Positions 1 to 9,926 of a stretch of 64,000 nt of DNA are shown here, in pieces. Within the stretch, counting starts at the first letter, position 1. Each line of letters starts with the position of its first letter. The DNA comes from Alphaproteobacteria bacterium (GTDB lineage: Bacteria > Pseudomonadota > Alphaproteobacteria > UBA2966 > CAIVPW01), in NCBI GenBank assembly GCA_947481575.1, contig CANKGV010000005.1, positions 59,462 to 123,461 of the forward strand, read 5' to 3'. The notes under the pieces are model-generated. The model made no database searches and was not told the origin of the DNA. It saw nothing but the letters and a program-made list of their open reading frames with translations. A program made the translations under genes and the position numbers.

Positions 1-395
1 CACCGCACCTCCACTCCCGCCTCGGCGCATTCTGCCAGCAGCATCGCCACGATGGCGCGCGCCGAGCCGTCGCAGAACAACTGGCCCAAGGTCTTCTCGT
101 GAAACGGGATGCCGTGTTTGGCCACCAAGGCGATGAAGTCGTGCTGGGTGTAGCGCGCCAGGGCGGAACGGCAGAAGTGCGGGTTGGCCGACAAGAACCG
201 GTCCGGCGCGCAGTGCAGATTGGTAAAGTTGCAGCGCCCGCCGCCCGAGATCAGGATCTTCTTGCCCGGCTCGTCCGCATGTTCGATCACGAGTACGCGA
301 CGGCCGCGGCGGCCCGCGCGCGCGGCGCACAGCAACCCCGCCGCCCCCCCGCCTGCGACAACGACGTCAAACTGTTCTGGGTTTGAATATGTCAA
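1..395 (-). CDS. BaiN/HI0933-family FAD-dependent oxidoreductase, N-terminal part
   Basis: The reverse strand encodes the amino end of a flavoprotein that runs off the left edge of the window. A Rossmann dinucleotide-binding motif, VVVAGGGAAGLLCA, lies within the first 25 residues. It is followed by GKKILISGGGRCNFTN, which is diagnostic of the HI0933/YhiN/BaiN family of predicted NAD(P)/FAD-dependent oxidoreductases. No ATG is in frame; a TTG at 395 is the most plausible start, leaving about 130 codons in the window. The gene is divergent from the M23 peptidase with only about 40 bp between starts, so the two promoters must overlap the coding ends. Family membership is clear; the physiological substrate is unknown. 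Confidence 0.8.
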   Translation of the reverse strand, partial: MTYSNPEQFDVVVAGGGAAGLLCAARAGRRGRRVLVIEHADEPGKKILISGGGRCNFTNLHCAPDRFLSANPHFCRSALARYTQHDFIALVAKHGIPFHEKTLGQLFCDGSARAIVAMLLAECAEAGVEVR

Positions 396-435
396 AATGC
401 TTACAGGGGCGACTAACCAGTCGAGTGTATCGCCA

Positions 436-1449
436 GTGACCCTGATCCGTATAACAGCCTACGCGTTCCTTCTTTCCACCACCGCCCTCGCCGCCCCGCA
501 CGCCCTCGCCGAACAACAGTTCGACCTGCCGGTCGACTGCGCAATGGGCACCGTGTGCGTGGTCCAGAACTACCTGGACGAAGACCCCGGCCCCGGCGCG
601 TTGGATTTCAACTGCGGCCAGCTCACCTACCAGGGCCACGACGGCACCGACATCCGCGTGCCCAACGCCACCTACATCGCCACGGGCGTGCCGGTGATCG
701 CCGCCGCTGTCGGCACCGTGCGCGGCGTGCGCGACGGCATCGCCGACATCAACTTCCAGGCGCCGGGCGCGCCACCCGTCGCCGGTGTGGAGTGCGGCAA
801 CGGCGTGCTGCTCGACCACGGCGACGGCTGGGTCACACAGTACTGCCATCTGCGCAAGGACAGCGTGAAGGTCAAGGGCGGGCAAGTCGTGGCGGCCGGC
901 GAGCAGCTCGGCATGATCGGCATGTCGGGCGCGGCGGAATTCCCCCACGTCCACCTGACGGTGCGCCACAACAACAAGGCCGTAGACCCGTTCGTCGGGC
1001 CCGAGCCGGTGGCGGCGTGCGGCACCGCGCGCACCCCGCTGTGGACCGCCAAGGCCCTGGCCGCCCTCGCCTACAACACCACCGGGCCGCTCAACGCCGG
1101 CTTCACGTCCGCCGTGCCGACGTCGGCCGAGATCATGGACGGCAAACACCAGTCGGCAACGCTGGCGCCCACCGCGCCGTCGCTGGTGTTCTGGGCCGAG
1201 GTGTATGGAATCGAAGCGGGCGACCGTGAACGCTTCAAGATCACGCAGCCGGACGGCATGGTGTTCGCCGAATCGACCGGCAACCCGGTCGACAAACACT
1301 CCGCCACGCACTTCGCCTTTTCCGGCAAGCGCAACGCCGGCGCGCCGTTCAGTACCGGCGTCTACAAAGGCGAATACGTACTCGAACGCATGATCGCCGG
1401 GCGTTGGGTGCCGGTGGTCACGGTGACACGCACCATGACCATCCGCTGA
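436..1449 (+). CDS. Secreted M23 (LytM-type) metallopeptidase
   Basis: A 337-residue protein. I start it at the GTG at 436 because this gives a compact signal peptide (LIRITAYAFLLSTTALAAPHALA); an ATG at 397 is the alternative. The LytM zinc site is visible: HDGTD supplies the first His and Asp, and the segment ending in FPHVHLTV supplies the HxH pair. The surrounding HGDGWVTQYCHL is typical of M23 folds. Family members usually cut peptide crosslinks in peptidoglycan in the periplasm. The region after the catalytic domain (about residues 190-337) looks like an extra beta-rich domain of unknown role. There is no partner operon; the next gene converges on it. Confidence 0.8.
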   Translation: MTLIRITAYAFLLSTTALAAPHALAEQQFDLPVDCAMGTVCVVQNYLDEDPGPGALDFNCGQLTYQGHDGTDIRVPNATYIATGVPVIAAAVGTVRGVRDGIADINFQAPGAPPVAGVECGNGVLLDHGDGWVTQYCHLRKDSVKVKGGQVVAAGEQLGMIGMSGAAEFPHVHLTVRHNNKAVDPFVGPEPVAACGTARTPLWTAKALAALAYNTTGPLNAGFTSAVPTSAEIMDGKHQSATLAPTAPSLVFWAEVYGIEAGDRERFKITQPDGMVFAESTGNPVDKHSATHFAFSGKRNAGAPFSTGVYKGEYVLERMIAGRWVPVVTVTRTMTIR

Positions 1450-1468
1450 CGCGGGTGACGCCGCTACA

Positions 1469-2035
1469 TTAAGCGGCGCGCACCCGCTTCAGGCTGGAAC
1501 GCAACTCGTGCAGCGCGCTGTCCGGGATCAGATCGGCGAGCGGCTGGGCGACGCGGAACACTTCGGGCAGCGACTGCCGCACCTGCGACGACCACTGCGG
1601 CTGCATGCGCTGACGATCGGTCGGCGCGATGAAGCCGCGGCACCCCGGCCTGCCGCACAGGCAGTTGAAGGTTTCGTCTTCCCGCAGGCCAAGCTCGGCG
1701 TAGTCGTTGGTCAGTTCTTCGCCGGCCGCGATATCGCGGACCGCGATTTCGAAGCCGAAGCCGGAACTGATGCAGTTGGGCGCGCAGGAGTGGTTCACGA
1801 ACCGCGCGTTGTCCCACGTCAGAACATAGTTGCCGTCGGCGTCCTCCCACGCGTAGCGGTCGAGCAGATCGCGCGCCATCGCGTTGGGCATGGCGGCGAT
1901 TTGCGCGGGCGTCAGCACGCGGTCGAGCGGGTCGGCGGCCCAAGTGATGGTGCCGCGCGGCAAGTCAGCGGCCGCGAACACGCCCAGGCCGATATCCGGC
2001 GAAACTTCGAGAACCCTGGTGCGAGGGTGAATCAT
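1469..2035 (-). CDS. SET-domain protein (downstream member of a tandem pair)
   Basis: A 188-residue SET-domain protein. The SAM/lysine-channel core is well kept: NHSCAPN around residue 76 and GEELTNDYAEL around residue 100, followed by a Cys-rich post-SET motif (CLCGRPGCRG). SET proteins are usually lysine methyltransferases acting on proteins; the bacterial substrate here is unknown. The ATG at 2035 overlaps the stop of the upstream SET gene by 4 bp (ATGA), so the two are almost certainly translated together. The paralogues share the opening pattern of a P/S-E-V/I-G-Y/L-GVFA motif and the post-SET cysteines, which suggests an old local duplication. Confidence 0.82.
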   Translation of the reverse strand: MIHPRTRVLEVSPDIGLGVFAAADLPRGTITWAADPLDRVLTPAQIAAMPNAMARDLLDRYAWEDADGNYVLTWDNARFVNHSCAPNCISSGFGFEIAVRDIAAGEELTNDYAELGLREDETFNCLCGRPGCRGFIAPTDRQRMQPQWSSQVRQSLPEVFRVAQPLADLIPDSALHELRSSLKRVRAA

Positions 2036-2676
2036 GCGTTGCTGAGCCTCCGCGGCAGCGCCCACGGGCGGTCGCTGCAATCCACATCCGATACGTCCGC
2101 GCCCGAGTGATATTCGGACTGGCTCGGCACCGGATCGATGCCGTTGACCCAGCCCCAGAACTGCTGCGGGTTGCGCGCAAAACCCAGCAGCGGCTGCTGC
2201 ACGTGCGGCGAGAACTTCAGGTTGGCGGCGATCAGCGCATCCCACTCGGCGCCGTACTTCAGCACGTCGTCGCCGCGGATGACGCCACGGCACTTCGGCG
2301 AGCCGCAGCGGCACTTGAGCTGGCCGGTGATGTTGAGCCCGCCGTACTCGCAGGTGATCTGCTCGCCCACCGCGATGTCGCGCACCGCGATTTCAAAATC
2401 TGCGCCGACGCCCATCATCGCGGCGTCGCAGCCGTGGTTGATGTTGCGGCCATAGTCCCAGCACAGCACGTAGTTGCCGTCGCCGTTGACGTACGAGTAG
2501 CGCTCGATCAGCGGCATGTACGCCGAGGGAAGGTTGTCCACTTCCGCTGGGGTCATGATCTTGTCGAACTGGCACAGAACCCAGGTGACCGTGCCGCGCG
2601 GAATGGGCTTGGTCGCAAAAACGCCGTAGCCGACTTCAGGACTAATGAAGCGCAGCTCCGTGTGCGGGTGCATCAT
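2032..2676 (-). CDS. SET-domain protein (upstream member of a tandem pair)
   Basis: A 214-residue protein homologous to its downstream neighbour. It opens with VGYGVFATKPIPRGTVTW, has GEQITCEYGGL in place of GEELTxDY, and ends the SET core with CRCGSPKCRG. The canonical NHSCxPN motif is altered to NHGCDAAM, so the SAM-pocket Asn-His and the Cys remain but the second half is lost. A carboxy extension of about 60 residues (QQFWGWVNGIDPVPSQSEY) is absent from the neighbour. This divergence suggests the two proteins differ in substrate or that one is regulatory. No histone-like partner is encoded nearby. Confidence 0.8.
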   Translation of the reverse strand: MMHPHTELRFISPEVGYGVFATKPIPRGTVTWVLCQFDKIMTPAEVDNLPSAYMPLIERYSYVNGDGNYVLCWDYGRNINHGCDAAMMGVGADFEIAVRDIAVGEQITCEYGGLNITGQLKCRCGSPKCRGVIRGDDVLKYGAEWDALIAANLKFSPHVQQPLLGFARNPQQFWGWVNGIDPVPSQSEYHSGADVSDVDCSDRPWALPRRLSNA

Positions 2677-4348
<1,672 letters not shown>

Positions 4349-4356
4349 GCCAAACG

Positions 4357-4392
4357 AAAACGCCCGCCCCGGTTTCCCCGGGGCGGGCGTTT
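4357..4392. terminator. Bidirectional intrinsic terminator between hemB and the decarboxylase
   Basis: A perfect 12-bp GC-rich stem (CGCCCGCCCCGG / CCGGGGCGGGCG, 5-nt loop) is flanked by AAAA on the left and TTT on the right. It can therefore terminate both hemB and the converging decarboxylase transcript. Confidence 0.9.
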
Positions 4393-4412
4393 CGATTCGA
4401 TGGACGACCGAG

Positions 4413-5582
4413 TTAGGCCGTCTTGGCGATGCGGCTCGGCACGCTGGCTTGGTGCCAGAACGGATACTCGTCCACTTCCACGAAGTTCTCGGTGGTGAAC
4501 CCGTTGAACGTGGTGGTCAGGGCCGACGAGTACGCGCCGATCTGACCGATCTCGATCCAGTCGCCTTCCTGGATGCCTTCCGGCAACTGCCACGCGCCCG
4601 GCATCACATCGACCGGATCGCAGGTCGGGCCGTACAGCGTGAAGTCGGCCAGCGGACCCGGAACGATGCCGTGGTTCTTGCGGATCGCCCGCACACCTAC
4701 GCGCAACTTCAGGTACACCAGCTCGCTGAGCGAACCGAAAATGCCGTCGTTGATATAGAGGGTCCGGTCCTTGCGCAGGTGAACCTGCGTCAGGATCGAG
4801 CAACCATCCACCGCCAACGCGCGGCCGGGCTCGGTCTGCAGGCGCATGCCCTCAAAGCCGAATTCCTTGACCGCTTCCATGATCGTCTCGACGTAGACCT
4901 GAAGGTCAGGCACATCGTCGCCGAGGTACGGAGCCGGCAGGCCGCCGCCGGTGTTCAGAATGCTGATATCGACGCCGGAAGCCTTGCGGACTTCGGCGGC
5001 GAGCTTGATGGCCATACGATAGTTGTCAGGCTCGCGGCACTGCGATCCCACGTGGAACGCAATACCCGTGTCATAGCCGCGCATCCGGACTAGGCGAAGC
5101 AACCTCGCAGCTTCGGCCGGCGGCGCGCCAAATTTGGACGACATGTGCTGGAGGGCAAAACCCGGGGGCGTTGCCAGGCGCACGGAGATCACCGCGTCCT
5201 GACCAGCGTTCTCGGCAACCTTATCCAGCTCATCCTCGGTGTCGATGATGAAGTTCTTCACGCCGTATTCGCTGTCGGCCGACTTGATGGCCGAACGCGA
5301 CTTCACCGGATGGTTGAAGTACGGCGTGGCCGCCGCGCCAAACAGGCGGCGGATGGTCTTCACCTCGGGCAGCGATGCGGTGTCGAAATGCCGAACGCCG
5401 CCGCGGTAAAGGGCTTCCAGCACCTTGGGGTGCGGGTTGCACTTCACTGCGTAGAGGACATCACCTGGAAACATAGAAACGAGCCGCTTCGCGGTCGCTT
5501 CCAATTCAAGTGGACGGAGACAAACTACCGGACTGTCCGGGTTCAACTTCGCCACAACCGCGTCTATCGATGTGTAGAGCAT
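4413..5582 (-). CDS. Type III (alanine-racemase-fold) ornithine/lysine-type decarboxylase
   Basis: A 389-residue PLP enzyme of the eukaryotic-ODC/diaminopimelate-decarboxylase fold. The PLP lysine is in YAVKCNPHP (about residue 47), the glycine loop is NTGGGLPAPYLGDD, and the second-subunit catalytic Cys-Asp pair is in GPTCDPVDVM. The family removes the carboxyl group from ornithine, lysine or related amino acids to start polyamine synthesis (putrescine or cadaverine); substrate preference cannot be settled by eye. The ATG at 5582 follows a purine-rich site (GGGGGG); a longer in-frame start at 5669 is unlikely. The 330-bp leader carries unusual G/C tracts that may control the gene. Confidence 0.88.
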   Translation of the reverse strand: MLYTSIDAVVAKLNPDSPVVCLRPLELEATAKRLVSMFPGDVLYAVKCNPHPKVLEALYRGGVRHFDTASLPEVKTIRRLFGAAATPYFNHPVKSRSAIKSADSEYGVKNFIIDTEDELDKVAENAGQDAVISVRLATPPGFALQHMSSKFGAPPAEAARLLRLVRMRGYDTGIAFHVGSQCREPDNYRMAIKLAAEVRKASGVDISILNTGGGLPAPYLGDDVPDLQVYVETIMEAVKEFGFEGMRLQTEPGRALAVDGCSILTQVHLRKDRTLYINDGIFGSLSELVYLKLRVGVRAIRKNHGIVPGPLADFTLYGPTCDPVDVMPGAWQLPEGIQEGDWIEIGQIGAYSSALTTTFNGFTTENFVEVDEYPFWHQASVPSRIAKTA

Positions 5583-5657
5583 CGAAGCCCCCCATTGCAA
5601 AAAGGCCCCAACAATCCGCTGCACCCGAAGGCCGGCGGCGCATCTGCATATAGTCAG

Positions 5658-5713
5658 CCCCCCCCCCACGCAAGAAATTCCTCAAAGTATTTTGGGGGGG
5701 GCCAGCCCCCCCC
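5658..5713 (-). promoter_or_regulatory. G8/C8/G10 alternating homopolymer leader of the decarboxylase gene
   Basis: Read on the transcript strand of the decarboxylase, the leader contains G8-CTGG-C8 (5713 to 5694) and, 26 nt later, G10 (5667 to 5658). The C8 tract can pair with either the upstream G8 or the downstream G10, so two mutually exclusive hairpins are possible. That is the layout of an attenuator or translational switch. The tracts are also prone to slippage and to G-quadruplex formation. The rest of the 333-bp gap (5583-5915) holds further stem-loops (for example TGCAGAA...TTCTGCA) and no gene. Confidence 0.45.
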
Positions 5714-5915
5714 GGAGTCTGGCTCTGTGCTTGGGTTTCTGACTCGGGTTTGCAGAAGCCGATTCGCGTTTCTGCAGTCGAGCCCGCGTCGAATTGTTGC
5801 ACTTTGTACATCGAGCACTTGGCAGCGTCAGTTCTCAGAGTTCCGCAGGGGGGCATTCGCACCGCCGGAGCGCATGCTATAGAGGGGTCCCACCGATCCC
5901 TGGCAGCAGACTTTC

Positions 5916-7142
5916 ATGTCCGTCACGCTTGCAGACGTCCGGGCCGCCGCAGAAGTAATTCGCGGCGGTATCGTCCACACCCCCACCTTGTTGTCCAAGA
6001 CGCTGTCCGCAGTGACCGGCGCCGCCGAGGTCTGGGTAAAGTTTGAAAACCTCCAGTTCACCGCGTCGTTCAAAGACCGCGGCGCCCTGGTCAAGCTCTC
6101 GCGCCTCGGTGCCGACGAGAAAAAGCGCGGAGTTCTGGCGGTTTCGGCCGGGAATCACGCCCAGGGCGTCGCCTACCACGCCCAGCGCGCCGGCATTCCG
6201 TGTACGGTCGTGATGCCGGAGACGACCCCCTACGCCAAGGTGCGCCAGACCAAGAGCTTCGGCGCCCGCGTGCTCTTGCACGGCCAAACCCTGGCCGATG
6301 CCGAGCCTCACGCCAAAGAGATCGCGGCGCGCGACCAGTTGACCCTGATCCACCCCTACGACGACGACGCCATCATCGCCGGCCAGGGCACCGTTGCCCT
6401 CGAGATGCTCGCCGCGGCACCGGATCTAGACGTGTTGGTGATTCCGGTCGGCGGCGGCGGCCTCATCGCCGGCTGCGCGGTCGCCGCCAAAGGGCTGAAG
6501 CCGGACATCGCCATCGTCGGCGTCGAAACTGCCGTCTATCCGTCGCTGTACCAGACCTTGCGTGGGCTCCCGCACAAGGTGGGCGGCAATACCATCGCCG
6601 AAGGCATCGCGGTGAAGTCCGTGGGCAAGCGCCCCTTGGAAGCGGCGCAGCACCTGCTGAGCGAAGTGCTGCTGGTCGGCGAAAGCGAAATCGAACAGGC
6701 CATGTGCCTGTACTTGGATATCGAAAAGACCGTGGCGGAAGGCGCTGGTGCCGCCGCGCTGGCCGGGCTGCTCGCTCACCCGCAACATTTCGCCGGTAAG
6801 CGGGTTGGTCTGGTGCTGTCCGGCGGCAACATCGACTCGCGCCTGTTGTCGCAGGTGATCAACCGCGGTTTGGTGCGCAGCGGCCGCATCGTATCGTTGC
6901 GCATCGATATTCAGGACGTGCCGGGCACCCTCGCGCGCATTGCTGCGGTCATCGGCGAAACCGGCGGCAACATCATCGAGGTCCGCCACCAGCGTCTGTT
7001 CATCGATATTCCGGCCAAAGCCGCCGAACTCGACCTGATGGTGGAAACCCGGGATCCCGAAAGTGCCCGCGATATGATCACGCGGATCACTGCCGCCGGG
7101 TTCACCGTCCACGTATTGGGCACTGCATCGGGCAGCGACTAG
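5916..7142 (+). CDS. ilvA: Threonine ammonia-lyase (threonine dehydratase) with ACT domain
   Basis: A 408-residue PLP enzyme converting threonine to 2-oxobutanoate and ammonia, the entry to isoleucine synthesis or a catabolic step. The PLP lysine is in FTASFKDRG (about residue 53) and the phosphate loop is PVGGGGLIAG. The last 80 residues form one ACT-like module (LRIDIQDVPGTLARIAAVIG), the layout of the short, catabolic-like class rather than long IlvA with two regulatory modules. The ATG at 5916 follows a TATAGA box about 35 bp upstream. The gene is divergent from the decarboxylase and followed by motA after about 190 bp. The ilvA symbol is a convenience; tdcB-type is equally possible. Confidence 0.9.
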   Translation: MSVTLADVRAAAEVIRGGIVHTPTLLSKTLSAVTGAAEVWVKFENLQFTASFKDRGALVKLSRLGADEKKRGVLAVSAGNHAQGVAYHAQRAGIPCTVVMPETTPYAKVRQTKSFGARVLLHGQTLADAEPHAKEIAARDQLTLIHPYDDDAIIAGQGTVALEMLAAAPDLDVLVIPVGGGGLIAGCAVAAKGLKPDIAIVGVETAVYPSLYQTLRGLPHKVGGNTIAEGIAVKSVGKRPLEAAQHLLSEVLLVGESEIEQAMCLYLDIEKTVAEGAGAAALAGLLAHPQHFAGKRVGLVLSGGNIDSRLLSQVINRGLVRSGRIVSLRIDIQDVPGTLARIAAVIGETGGNIIEVRHQRLFIDIPAKAAELDLMVETRDPESARDMITRITAAGFTVHVLGTASGSD

Positions 7143-7333
7143 CTGCCGCCGGGGCGCCCTGGCGGGCTATGGTCGCTGGCGGCGCTTGATTCCGATGCCC
7201 CGAACTGGCCATATTGGCGCTGCCCACGGGCATCGGCGGTTGGCCGTACATTGCCCCGCTATTGCGGAACGCAACGCGGCCGCTAGTTTGGGCCGGCTGC
7301 AGCGCACCTGATTCAACGCGGATACGGGGCGGA

Positions 7334-8194
7334 ATGTTCTTTTTTATCGGCTTGGCCGTCGTATTCGGGTCGGTGCTGGGCGGCTATCTGCCGCACGGTA
7401 GCTTCAGCGCGCTGAATCAGCCGTTGGAATTCCTCATCATTTTCGGCGGCGCCACCGGCGCTTACATCATCGCCAACCCGAGTGCGGTCCTGGGCAAGAC
7501 GCTCAAGCACCTCGGCCGGGTGATGAAGGGCGCGCCGTTCAAGAAGTCCGAATACCTGGAACTGCTGGTGCTCCAGTACAGACTCTTCCGGCTCGCCAAG
7601 GCCAAAGGCATGCTGGCGTTGGAAGCCCACATCGAAGGCCCGTTTGAGAGCGCGCTGTTCACCGCGTTTCCGGGGTTCCTCAAGAACACCAGAGCCGTCG
7701 AATTCGTGTGCGACTACCTGCGCCTGATGACCATGGGCACCGACAATCCGCACGAGATGGAAACCCTGATCGACGAGGACATCGAGGCGCACTTGGCCGA
7801 AGGCCACCACGTCGCCCACGCCATCACCGCCATGTCGGACGGTCTGCCGGCCTTCGGCATCATCGCGGCGGTCTTGGGCGTGATCGTGACGATGTCGAGC
7901 ATTACGGAGCCGCCGGAGGTCTTGGGCGGACTGATCGCCGGCGCCCTTGTCGGCACCTTCTTGGGCATATTGCTCGCATACGGGCTGATCGGCCCGATCG
8001 GCAAGAGCCTGGAAAACTACGCCAATGCCGAGATCAAGTACCTGCACTGCATCAAGGCGGGGCTGCTCGCGCATATGAGCGGCTACGCTCCTGCTGTGTC
8101 GGTCGAGTTTGCCCGCAAGATTCTGGAGACTCACGAGCGCCCGACGTTCGGCGAACTCGAAGCGGCCGTACAGGAAGCACCGCAAGTCTCGTGA
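7334..8194 (+). CDS. motA: Flagellar motor stator protein MotA
   Basis: A 286-residue inner-membrane stator subunit. I start it at the ATG at 7334 (MFFFIGLAVVFGSVLGGYL), which begins with the first membrane helix; the ORF's earlier start adds a poorly hydrophobic leader. The signature region LPAFGIIAAVLGVIVTM and the last membrane pair GALVGTFLGILLAYGLIGPI are characteristic. The cytoplasmic loop has the charged residues that touch FliG. With MotB it forms the ion channel that drives flagellar rotation. It sits 23 bp upstream of motB with no other flagellar genes near, which is common in alphaproteobacteria. Confidence 0.94.
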   Translation: MFFFIGLAVVFGSVLGGYLPHGSFSALNQPLEFLIIFGGATGAYIIANPSAVLGKTLKHLGRVMKGAPFKKSEYLELLVLQYRLFRLAKAKGMLALEAHIEGPFESALFTAFPGFLKNTRAVEFVCDYLRLMTMGTDNPHEMETLIDEDIEAHLAEGHHVAHAITAMSDGLPAFGIIAAVLGVIVTMSSITEPPEVLGGLIAGALVGTFLGILLAYGLIGPIGKSLENYANAEIKYLHCIKAGLLAHMSGYAPAVSVEFARKILETHERPTFGELEAAVQEAPQVS

Positions 8195-8217
8195 CCCGGG
8201 GCTAGGAAGGCCCACGC

Positions 8218-9093
8218 ATGGCAGAACACGAAGGCGGCCCCGCCCCCATTATCGTCAAACGCGTCAAGAAGGTGGCCGGTGGCCATCATGGCGGCGCGTG
8301 GAAGGTTGCCTACGCGGACTTCGTGACCGCGATGATGGCGTTCTTCCTGCTGCTGTGGCTGCTCAACGTCACCACCGACGTACAGAAAGTCGGCGTCGCC
8401 GACTACTTCGCACCCACCTCGCTGTCATCGTCAAGGAGCGGCGCCGGCGGCATCCTCGGCGGCCAGACTCTGGGGGTCGGGGCCAAGGTCGGCGAAGGCC
8501 AGCCGCCGGTTGCCATTGTACAGTTCGGACTGCCCGCCACCGGCGCGGGCCAGCCGACCGCGGAAGACGTCGCCAAGGCGCAGGCTGAGCGTGAACAACA
8601 AGCGTTCGACCAAGCCAAGGCCGCGATGGAAGTCGCGCTCGAAGGCAACCCGCAGATCGCCGCGCTCAAAGAAAACCTGGTCATCGACATGACCCCCGAC
8701 GGCATGCGCATCCAGCTCATCGACAAGCAGGGCGGCTCGCTGTTCCCGAGCGGCTCAGCCGCAATGCCCGCGCGCACCCTGGCGCTGATCGTGCAGATCG
8801 GTCAGGCCATCGCGACCTTGCCGAACAACATTTCGATCTCCGGCCACACCGACGCTGCGCCGTTCGGCAATGCCACCGGGTACACCAACTGGGAGCTGTC
8901 GTCAGACCGCGCCAATTCCAGCCGGCGCGCCCTACTCAACAGCGGAATCTCGCAGAACCGCGTCACCCAGGTCGTGGGCAAGGCCGACACCGAACCGCTC
9001 ACTCCAGACGATCCGTTCAAGGCCGAGAACCGGCGCATCAGTATCGTGCTGTTGCGCAACTCGCCGGTGCTGCCGCCGAGCCTGCGCAAGTAG
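8218..9093 (+). CDS. motB: Flagellar motor stator protein MotB (OmpA-like)
   Basis: A 291-residue protein. The single membrane helix contains the ion-carrying Asp (about residue 34) in KVAYADFVTAMMAFFLLLWL, which indicates a proton-type stator. The C-terminal OmpA/MotB peptidoglycan-binding domain is clear: ISGHTDAAPF and NWELSSDRANSSRR. It anchors the MotA-MotB channel to the cell wall around the basal body. A low-complexity linker of about 100 residues joins the two parts. It is co-transcribed with motA. Confidence 0.95.
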   Translation: MAEHEGGPAPIIVKRVKKVAGGHHGGAWKVAYADFVTAMMAFFLLLWLLNVTTDVQKVGVADYFAPTSLSSSRSGAGGILGGQTLGVGAKVGEGQPPVAIVQFGLPATGAGQPTAEDVAKAQAEREQQAFDQAKAAMEVALEGNPQIAALKENLVIDMTPDGMRIQLIDKQGGSLFPSGSAAMPARTLALIVQIGQAIATLPNNISISGHTDAAPFGNATGYTNWELSSDRANSSRRALLNSGISQNRVTQVVGKADTEPLTPDDPFKAENRRISIVLLRNSPVLPPSLRK

Positions 9094-9094
9094 T

Positions 9095-9112
9095 GGCGGG
9101 GCGGGCCCCGCC
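9095..9112 (+). terminator. GC hairpin after motB, possible terminator
   Basis: Perfect 7-bp arms GGCGGGG / CCCCGCC with a 4-nt loop lie 2 nt after the motB stop. There is no U-tract, so efficient intrinsic termination is doubtful. Confidence 0.35.
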
Positions 9113-9157
9113 CTTGCCGCGCCCCGGTTCACGCACTAGCTTCACTCGGGCTAGGCC

Positions 9158-9913
9158 ATGAAGGTTCCGGACAAAACGGTACATCGGTTTTTCGCGACGC
9201 CCACGGCGCCGTGCCCGTACCTGCCCGGCCGCACCGAGCGCAAGCTGTTCACGCCGCTGGTCGGCACCGATCCCAACCGCTTGCACGACGTACTATCGGC
9301 GTCGGGCTTCCGCCGCAGCCAAAGCATCGTCTACAAGCCCGCCTGCGAAGGCTGCCGCGCCTGTATTCCGGTGCGTGTGCGCGTCGCCGACTTCGTCCCG
9401 CACCGCTCGTTCCGGCGCGTCGAACGCCTGAACGCCGAGGTCACCGCGACACCGCAACCGGCGCTCGCCACGACCGAGCAGTACGCCCTGTTCCGCAGCT
9501 ATCAGCGCAGCCGCCACGCCGATTCGGGCATGGCGGGCATGGATTTCGGCGATTACCAGGACATGGTGGAAGACACCACCGTGAATACCGCGGTGGTCGA
9601 GTTCCGCGAGATGAATGGCCGCCTGGTCGCCGGGTGCCTGACCGACCGGATGGGTGACGGCCTGTCGCTCTGCTACAGCTTTTTCGACCCGGATGAAGCG
9701 CACCGCTCGCTCGGCACCCAGATCGTGCTGTGGCACATTGCCGAGGCAAGGCGCCAACGCCTGCCATACGTCTATCTGGGCTACTGGATCGCCGAGAGTC
9801 CGAAGATGTCGTACAAGGTGCGCTTCCAGCCGCTGGAAGGCATTGTTATGGCGATCCAGGGCTGGCGCGACCTAAGCGAACTGCCGTCCGGACCCGGCTG
9901 CCACTCCACCTAG
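9158..9913 (+). CDS. bpt: Aspartate/glutamate leucyltransferase (N-end rule)
   Basis: A 251-residue aminoacyl-tRNA-protein transferase of the Bpt type. It transfers leucine from Leu-tRNA to proteins with N-terminal Asp or Glu and so marks them for ClpS/ClpAP degradation. The N-terminal Cys cluster is visible (APCPYLPGRTER, then YKPACEGCRACIPVRV), as is the GNAT-like core with YVYLGYWI and KMSYKVRFQPLE near the end. Length and motifs match the bacterial family closely. It stands alone after motAB and converges on bioY. Confidence 0.93.
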   Translation: MKVPDKTVHRFFATPTAPCPYLPGRTERKLFTPLVGTDPNRLHDVLSASGFRRSQSIVYKPACEGCRACIPVRVRVADFVPHRSFRRVERLNAEVTATPQPALATTEQYALFRSYQRSRHADSGMAGMDFGDYQDMVEDTTVNTAVVEFREMNGRLVAGCLTDRMGDGLSLCYSFFDPDEAHRSLGTQIVLWHIAEARRQRLPYVYLGYWIAESPKMSYKVRFQPLEGIVMAIQGWRDLSELPSGPGCHST

Positions 9914-9926
9914 TTCCGGTTGCCGC

